Origin: Brachybacterium sp. UMB0905
GTDB lineage: Bacteria; Actinomycetota; Actinomycetes; Actinomycetales; Dermabacteraceae
Assembly (NCBI RefSeq): GCF_002871795.1
Contig: NZ_PNHL01000001.1
Coordinates: 196,295-260,294 of the forward strand
Reading direction: 5' to 3'
Length of the DNA stretch: 64,000 nucleotides
Shown here one piece after another: positions 58,988 through 64,000 of the stretch (the first letter of the stretch is position 1; each line of letters starts with the position of its first letter). The notes under the pieces were generated by a model. That model ran no database searches, had not been told where the DNA came from, and saw only the letters and a program-made list of their open reading frames with translations. The translations under genes were made by a program, and so were the position numbers.

Positions 58988-60162
58988 GAGGCCTCCCGTC
59001 GGCCGCGCACCGCGGCGTAGGCACGGTCCATGACGTCGTGCTCCGCGGGGGTGGGCGGCGCCCCGGTGACGTGGGCGAGGAACTCGTCCATGACCTCGAG
59101 GGGGTTCTGTTCGCGGCGGACGACGGGGGTGGCGGTGCGGGCCTCGCGCCCCTCGGGGGCGTACTCGGTCAGCAGCAGATGCGGATAGGCCTCGCGCAGG
59201 CGCTCCTGCAGGTGGGCGGGCCGGGCGGGGTCGGTGACGACGGCTTTGAGCCAGTCACCGGCGTGTTCGTCCTGCTGGGCGAGGATCTGCTCGAGGGTGC
59301 CGCGCAGTTCGGTGAGGGGGCGCGGCACAGGCGTGGGCATGGGGGTGACCTGCGCGGGGATGCCGGGGGTGCCGAGTTCGACGAGGAGCACGGCTTTGCG
59401 GTGGTGGCGTTCGGAGAAGGAGAAGGCCAGTGGGGAGCCGGAGTACCAGGCGGGGGCGCCGACGAGGGCGCTGAGATCCTGACAGCCGTGCAGGTGGCCG
59501 AGGGCGAGGTAGTCGATGCCACCGAGGATCCCGGCGGGCACGGAGTCCACGCCGCCGACGGTGAGGTCGCGTTCGGAATCGGAGCCTTCGCCGCCGGTGA
59601 CGAAGGCGTGGGCGAGCACGACGGTGCGGGGAGCTTGGCCGACGCTGTCCGCATGGGCGGCGGCACGCTCCCGCACCCGCTCGAGGGCAGCGCGGGTGAC
59701 GGCTTCGTGGCTGCGTGCCAGGGGCGGTTCCTCGTCGCCAACCAGGTCGATGCGGGCACGGTCGGGGTCGAGGTAGGGCAGGCCGAAGAACAGCACCTCG
59801 CCGTGCTCATCCTGCACGCTGACGGGGTGGTCGATGCCGGGGATGTCGGTGAGCAGGTGGATCCCGGCGCGCATGAGGCTGCGACCGAACCCCAAGCGCT
59901 CGGCGGAGTCATGGTTCCCGGAGGTCAGGACCACGGTCGCGCCCGTCGCGGCCAGGCGGGCCAGGGCGTCATCCAGCAGCGTCACGCTGGTGACGGCGGG
60001 GACGGCACGGTCGTATACGTCTCCGGGGATGACGACGACGTCGACGGACTCGCGCACGACGAGGTCCACCAGCCAGTCCAGGAACGCAGCCTGATACGGG
60101 TGGAGGTCCACCTTGTGCAGGGTGCGCCCCAGATGCCAGTCCGAGGTGTGCAGGATCTTCAT
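58984..60162 (-). CDS. sbcD: SbcD (Mre11-like) exonuclease subunit
   Basis: The 392-residue metallophosphoesterase has the five phosphodiesterase motifs: ILHTSDWHLGR, VVIPGDVYDRA, LTSGNHDSAERL, VVLAHAFV and LALGHLHGCQ. A capping domain and a C-terminal tail follow. It provides the Mn2+-dependent nuclease of the SbcCD complex. The ATG at 60162 begins the conserved core; GAGG is very close upstream, so the ribosome site is weak. Its stop overlaps sbcC. Confidence 0.96.
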   Translation of the reverse strand: MKILHTSDWHLGRTLHKVDLHPYQAAFLDWLVDLVVRESVDVVVIPGDVYDRAVPAVTSVTLLDDALARLAATGATVVLTSGNHDSAERLGFGRSLMRAGIHLLTDIPGIDHPVSVQDEHGEVLFFGLPYLDPDRARIDLVGDEEPPLARSHEAVTRAALERVRERAAAHADSVGQAPRTVVLAHAFVTGGEGSDSERDLTVGGVDSVPAGILGGIDYLALGHLHGCQDLSALVGAPAWYSGSPLAFSFSERHHRKAVLLVELGTPGIPAQVTPMPTPVPRPLTELRGTLEQILAQQDEHAGDWLKAVVTDPARPAHLQERLREAYPHLLLTEYAPEGREARTATPVVRREQNPLEVMDEFLAHVTGAPPTPAEHDVMDRAYAAVRGRREAS

Positions 60163-60228
60163 GGCCTCGACTCTACGAAGGGGGTATGACACAGCGACGT
60201 GGGTAGGGCACGGGGGCATGAGCCCCGA

Positions 60229-62025
60229 TCAGAACGGCGGCGGCCCGACATCACCCCAGCCGCCGGGCGGTGGGGCTGGTGGAGCCGGGGGTGGTGTGGA
60301 TCGCGGCTGCCGGGATGCAGTGGACCGAGGCTGCCGGGGCGCTGGCGACCGGGGCTGCCGAGGCGGTGGGATCGCCGCGCGGGCCTCCGAGCGCGCTAGC
60401 GGTGTGGCCGAGGGCGGAGGGGCCGTTCCCGGAGGCTCCTGCACTACCTCGGCGGTTTGCTTGCCGCGCAGGTGCTCTGCCCAGGCGGCTTCGAGGGTCT
60501 CGACCATCCGCAGGCTGGCTGTATCGAGATCGTCGATCACGGTGATCGCATCCCCGTCGGCCCCGATCGACCAATGGGTGCAGCCGGGGGCGCGGCGTGA
60601 GCGCGTGGGGAGCCGCACCGGGTCCAGCAGTCCGTTCGTCTTGTCGAGGTGGTGCTGCCAGCACAGCAGGTGCAGGTTCTCGACCTCGGTGAGCCCGCCG
60701 TAGCCCGGGGTGCCGCGGTGGCATTCCTCGATGTGGTCGCATTCGGAGGCCCACGAGGTGGGGCGGGTGCAGCCGGGGGCGGCGCACAGGCTGTTGCGCA
60801 GCCGGAGGTGCTCGAGCATCGCGGTGGTGGGGCGGTAGCGGTCGGCAGGCAGCGGGAGGAAGGCTCCGCTGCTGGGGTCCGTGAGGACGCGGTACCAGGT
60901 GTCCTGTCCACCGGCGAGGGTGCGGGCCAGGGTGGGCGGCAGCGGTGCCTGTCCATCGATGCTGCCGGGCTCATCGCTGCCGCCCAGCAGGGTCAGCATC
61001 GGCACCGTGATGTTGAGTCGGAACCGTTCGGTGGGCACCGGGATGCCTTCGGTGCGCAGGTCCGCGCCGGTCAGCAGCAGGAACCGCAGGACGGGCAGAG
61101 AAAGGGCACGACGCTCCTCCTCGACCGTGCGGTCGGGGTCCAGGGGGATCTCGGTGCCGTCGCGCAGGGCGGCGCGCTGCGCGGCCTGGACGGCTCGCGC
61201 GGACTCATCGAGCTCCTTCCACGCCCCGAGAACCTCATGGATGGGCCCCTCGACCTGGAGCATTGCCGTCCCGGGCCGCTCGCAGGGCAGAAGCGTCACC
61301 GAACGCTCTGGGGGCGCCGCAGGTTCCGTCTGCGCCTCCCGATGCTCGAGGTGGGCGATGAGGCCCTTGAGGAGCTGGAAGAACCGTTCGGCGCTGATAT
61401 GCATCGACCACGTGGAGATAGCGATATCGAGCTCCCGACGCGACGCGTCACTCAGCTTGCGCGAGGTCACGAGCATTTTCTGGAACCACGCGGCCGGCAT
61501 TCTGCCGTTCTCCAGGAGGGCGAGCGTGCGCGAGAACAGATGCACGGCCTGATAGCCGTCCCGCAGCTGCCACTCCGCCGCGCCACGCGTCACGCGCAGA
61601 GCAAGGGCGGCGCGCAGGGTATCCACTTCTGCGACCTCGGTGAGCTCCTCGTACTCGCCCTCCATCGCATGAAGCGCGGCCAGCGCCCGGAGCTTGGCGG
61701 CGAGCGAGCGCCCGTGGGCGCGCTCTGCATCCCACAGCGCCTGCGCTGCGGCGCTGAGCTGTGGATCATCACCGCTGCCGCCGCGCTGAACAAGGGAGTC
61801 ACGGGTGAGTTCCTGACGGGCGAGCACTCGTCGGTAGCGGTCCGGGAGGGAGGAGAGCACGGCGTGCTCGCGGGCCGTGTCGGGGGCGCGCCCGTCGCTA
61901 CGAACGCCGTCATCGGGGGTTCCACCACCTTGGAGGCTGCCACCGTGGACGCCGCCGCCGTGGGCGCCATCTCTGTGGGCGCCATCGCCGTCGAACGGGC
62001 TGGGGGCCATCGCGGGAGCGCTCAT
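60229..62025 (-). CDS. DUF222-HNH endonuclease (13E12-type) protein
   Basis: The 598-residue protein starts at an ATG with AGGAGGT 6 nt upstream. A His/Gly/Asp-rich N-terminus precedes the DUF222 domain (about 60-400; LAAKLRALAALHAMEGE, AWFQKMLVTSRKLSD). Near the C-terminus is an HNH site, CDHIEECHRGTPGYGGLTEVENLHLLCWQHH, with the paired Cys/His for a structural zinc. The final 70 residues are Pro/Arg/Ser-rich with four RQPRS repeats. These proteins exist as multi-copy families in actinobacteria (for example REP13E12 in mycobacteria); their role is not settled. The upstream region has a cluster of TCCACA motifs. Confidence 0.88.
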   Translation of the reverse strand: MSAPAMAPSPFDGDGAHRDGAHGGGVHGGSLQGGGTPDDGVRSDGRAPDTAREHAVLSSLPDRYRRVLARQELTRDSLVQRGGSGDDPQLSAAAQALWDAERAHGRSLAAKLRALAALHAMEGEYEELTEVAEVDTLRAALALRVTRGAAEWQLRDGYQAVHLFSRTLALLENGRMPAAWFQKMLVTSRKLSDASRRELDIAISTWSMHISAERFFQLLKGLIAHLEHREAQTEPAAPPERSVTLLPCERPGTAMLQVEGPIHEVLGAWKELDESARAVQAAQRAALRDGTEIPLDPDRTVEEERRALSLPVLRFLLLTGADLRTEGIPVPTERFRLNITVPMLTLLGGSDEPGSIDGQAPLPPTLARTLAGGQDTWYRVLTDPSSGAFLPLPADRYRPTTAMLEHLRLRNSLCAAPGCTRPTSWASECDHIEECHRGTPGYGGLTEVENLHLLCWQHHLDKTNGLLDPVRLPTRSRRAPGCTHWSIGADGDAITVIDDLDTASLRMVETLEAAWAEHLRGKQTAEVVQEPPGTAPPPSATPLARSEARAAIPPPRQPRSPAPRQPRSTASRQPRSTPPPAPPAPPPGGWGDVGPPPF

Positions 62026-62478
62026 CGCACACCTCCTCTCCGCTGCGCTGCGGGCGCCCCGGCGGGGGCCGGGAGAGGAGCGTCCGCGCTGCAACACCTC
62101 GACGGTAACGCCGCCCTACACACCACGGAAGAGGGGATCGCAAATTTGTGGATAACTTCCACAGGAGGGCGCAACCTCTCCTCCACAATGAATCGCACTG
62201 GTTTTCTATTGAGTGACCTCTCCTCCACAACGGCCCTCTGTCCACAATCCGGGGCCGACGGTGGCAGCGCACCACCCTGGCAGCCCACGATGGTGGTGCG
62301 CGCACAGCCGACAGCGACCCCAGGACGGAGGTGGTCCATGACCGGACCAGCGGGAACACCCGGAGGCGGCGGCCTGCTCACACAGCGCTCCGCCGCCTCC
62401 GGTCGCATCGCCCGCCCAGGCGCTCGTCTCCTCAGACGCTCGGCCCCCAGGCACTCGGCTTCTCAGACGCTTGGCCCC
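62026..62478. other. 453-bp gene-free region with TCCACA cluster
   Basis: No gene is seen. The left part (62140-62250) holds a DnaA-like box and several TCCACA motifs, annotated separately. The right part is GC-rich and ends with a 31-bp repeat at the permease 3' end. The promoter of the DUF222-HNH gene probably lies in the left part. Confidence 0.5.
62143..62248. promoter_or_regulatory. Cluster of DnaA-box-like TCCACA elements
   Basis: TTGTGGATAA (62146-62155) is a perfect DnaA box on the minus strand. TCCACA also occurs at 62158, 62182, 62224 and 62241. ACCTCTCCTCCACAA is an exact 15-bp direct repeat at 62174-62188 and 62216-62230. CTGTCCACA (62238-62246) is close to the actinobacterial box. 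The cluster lies 120-220 bp before the DUF222-HNH gene. Confidence 0.5.
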
Positions 62479-62491
62479 TCAGGCGCTCGCG
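62431..62491. repeat. Imperfect 31-bp tandem repeat at the permease 3' end
   Basis: CTCAGACGCTCGGCCCCCAG... at 62431-62460 is repeated with several changes at 62462-62491. The second copy includes the permease stop codon. Confidence 0.6.
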
Positions 62492-63951
62492 CGTGCTCCT
62501 CGCACTCCGGCGACGGCCAGGCGGTAGAGAACGCCCGCGCCGATCAGCAGCAGGCCTGCGGCGATGGTGCTGCCCGGCAGCATGATCACTAGGGCCAGGC
62601 AGCCCAGCAGCCCCAGGATCTGCATCGGGCGGGGGTACAGGCGCCAGCGATTCTGCTGGGTCAGCGCGGAGAGGTTCGCGATCGCGTAGTACAGCAGCAC
62701 GCCGAAGGAGGATGCCGCTACCGCCACGAGCACGTCAGAGGCCAGCAGCACTAGCAGCAGCACTCCGGCGCCGGCGGCGATCTCCGCTCGCTGCGGGACG
62801 GAGAAGCGCGGCGAGACGTGCGCGAGCACGGGTGGCAGGTCGCGGTTGCGTGCCATCGCGAGCATGGTGCGGGAGATCCCGGCGACGAGGGCCAGCAGCG
62901 CGCCCGAGGCTGCGGCCACCGCCCCGATGGACACGATGAGGAGCCACACGCCGCCGGCGCCGACGCTCTCCAGGGCGGCGCGGAAGGGCGCGGGCCCCCA
63001 GCCGGCATCGCCCGGCTGGCCGGTGGTGCCGCTGACGATCACGAGCACGAGAGACAGCGCAAGGTACAGGGCGGCCACGATGCCGAGGGCCGCGAGGATG
63101 GCGCGCGGGATGGTCCGACGCGGTTCCGTGACCTCTTCGCCGAGGGTTGCGACCCGGGCGTACCCGGCGAAGGCGAAGAACATGATCGCCGCAGCCTGAA
63201 GCGTGGCGAGCACGGTGAGTGGGCCGCCGTCGCCGCCCAGCAGGGCGGGCAGGCCACCGTCCCACAGCGCGCCCAGGATACCGCTGCCCTCTCCGGCGGC
63301 GTGGGTGTCCGGGGCGGCAAGGCCGCCCGACGGGGAGCCCTGCCCGCCCGGCTCCCCCGGCGCCCCAGGCTCCCCCGGCACCCCCGGTTCACCCTGCCCG
63401 CCCGGCTCACCTCGCACCCCCGCGACGCCGATCAGCAGCCGCACCGCGGTGAGCGTGAGCGCGGTGATCGCGATGGTCACGAGCACGCGGGCCAGAGCGG
63501 CAGTGCGGGTGATGCCCACGAGATTCACGGCGGTCAGCACCGCCACGATGAGCGCCGCGACCGGGCGGTGCCAGCTCACTGGCACCAGATAGGCGGCGAT
63601 CACCAGGGCCATCGCGGCACAGGAAGCGATCTTGCCGATCACGAAGCACCAGCCGGCCAGGAAGCCCCACCACGGCCCCAGCTGCTCCCGGCCGAAGTGA
63701 TACGTGCCGCCGGAGGTGGGGTGCTGGGCGGCGAGCTGTGCCGTGGAGGTCGCATTGCACAGCGCCACCCCGGCGGCCAGCAGTACCGCCAGGGGCGCGA
63801 GCACCCCCGCGAGGTCCTGAGCGGCGCCGAGGGAAACGAAGGCTCCGGCCCCAATCATCGAGGCGAGGCCGATCACCACGGCGTCGCGCAGGCCGAGGCG
63901 GCGGGCGAGGGACGAAGAATGAGGTGTGCTGGTCACACGGCTTTGATCCAT
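62479..63951 (-). CDS. APC-family amino acid permease with a collagen-like insert
   Basis: The 490-residue transporter has about 12 membrane helices. It starts with the APC pattern LGLRDAVVIGLASMIGAGAFVSLG and has TSGGTYHFGREQLGPWWGFLAGWCFVIGK and FFAFAGYARVATLGEEVTEPRRTIPRAI, as in YfnA/CAT-type amino acid transporters. Between two helices (about residues 178-207) lies an unusual run of ten Gly-x-y triplets (GEPGGQGEPGVPGEP and similar). The substrate is an amino acid, not further defined. No transporter partner is adjacent. Confidence 0.9.
   Translation of the reverse strand: MDQSRVTSTPHSSSLARRLGLRDAVVIGLASMIGAGAFVSLGAAQDLAGVLAPLAVLLAAGVALCNATSTAQLAAQHPTSGGTYHFGREQLGPWWGFLAGWCFVIGKIASCAAMALVIAAYLVPVSWHRPVAALIVAVLTAVNLVGITRTAALARVLVTIAITALTLTAVRLLIGVAGVRGEPGGQGEPGVPGEPGAPGEPGGQGSPSGGLAAPDTHAAGEGSGILGALWDGGLPALLGGDGGPLTVLATLQAAAIMFFAFAGYARVATLGEEVTEPRRTIPRAILAALGIVAALYLALSLVLVIVSGTTGQPGDAGWGPAPFRAALESVGAGGVWLLIVSIGAVAAASGALLALVAGISRTMLAMARNRDLPPVLAHVSPRFSVPQRAEIAAGAGVLLLVLLASDVLVAVAASSFGVLLYYAIANLSALTQQNRWRLYPRPMQILGLLGCLALVIMLPGSTIAAGLLLIGAGVLYRLAVAGVRGARASA
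63331..63420 (-). repeat. Collagen-like Gly-x-y coding repeat inside the permease
   Basis: Ten in-frame triplets (GVR, GEP, GGQ, GEP, GVP, GEP, GAP, GEP, GGQ, GSP) form a 90-bp 9-to-18-bp periodic repeat within a loop of the APC permease. Confidence 0.85.
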
Positions 63952-64000
63952 GACGAGAGAATCAGCAAACGGGGCAAGGGCGCCTTCAATGCGCGGGGCG

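Noticed and set aside
55811..59020. A plus-strand Gly-rich open frame of over 1000 codons opposite sbcC
   Set aside because: It is a codon-bias shadow of the Ala/Gln/Glu-rich coiled coil of SbcC; no start signals or motifs.
62143..62248. Replication origin
   Set aside because: DnaA-like boxes are present but there is no dnaA, dnaN, recF or AT-rich unwinding region nearby; the cluster is next to an HNH gene.
62431..62491. Attachment site or insertion-sequence end
   Set aside because: It is a direct 31-bp repeat without inverted ends, integrase, transposase or a second distant copy in the window.

Overview
The window reads as a single contiguous stretch of a high-GC Gram-positive (actinobacterial) chromosome. 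The sequence shows strong G/C bias at third codon positions, frequent GTG starts, many 1-4 nt start/stop overlaps, and the actinobacterial fhaA-fhaB-pstP-rodA-pbpA-pknA-pknB locus with crgA, a DUF881 protein and a class E sortase nearby. The overall flavour suggests Micrococcales, perhaps a Brachybacterium/Dermabacteraceae-like organism; that placement is inference from gene content and I could not test it.

Layout. 1-4767: haem synthesis (end of hemD, hemB, hemL), interrupted by a translationally coupled three-gene XRE regulator / ImmA-type peptidase / PIN-like module on the opposite strand. 4929-8842: a WXG100-like protein fused to a zinc-peptidase-like domain, two beta-propeller lipoproteins and a small cytosolic protein. 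8858-11144: a two-gene operon resembling sqdB and sqdX, which make the sulfolipid SQDG. 11290-17116: a FolP2-like protein, a GH38 alpha-mannosidase and two paralogous serine hydrolases. 17398-31292: L,D-transpeptidase, then the growth and division cluster (FHA proteins, PP2C phosphatase, RodA, PBP, two Ser/Thr kinases), a glutamine amidotransferase, the sortase operon, CrgA and an LppM-like lipoprotein, closed by a tRNA-Arg.

31568-41193: sugar-type oxidoreductase and ThuA-like protein, a secreted esterase, then a cluster that looks like an ether-lipid pathway: alkyl-DHAP synthase-like flavoenzyme, PlsC-like acyltransferase and SDR on one strand, and a fatty acyl-CoA reductase/HAD fusion on the other, with only 19 bp between the divergent starts. 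41190-43067 is a YibE/F membrane protein and a DUF4352-like lipoprotein with different aspartate codon choice. 43092-46349: a polar amino acid ABC importer and a zinc-type ArsR regulator with a histidine-rich small protein. 46374-55827: a DUF6318 lipoprotein-like protein, an ABC exporter cassette lying between a decayed and an intact copy of a methyltransferase gene, a heterodimeric ABC exporter and a DUF456 protein. 55922-63951: SbcC/SbcD nuclease, a DUF222-HNH protein with a cluster of TCCACA motifs upstream, and an APC permease carrying a collagen-like insert.

The strongest candidates for something unusual are the ether-lipid cluster with its back-to-back start region, the sqdB-sqdX operon in a probably non-photosynthetic actinobacterium, the XRE-ImmA-PIN island inside the haem locus, the WXG100-peptidase with propeller lipoproteins, and the exporter cassette flanked by duplicated methyltransferase DNA. 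Short tandem duplications at gene edges recur through the window.
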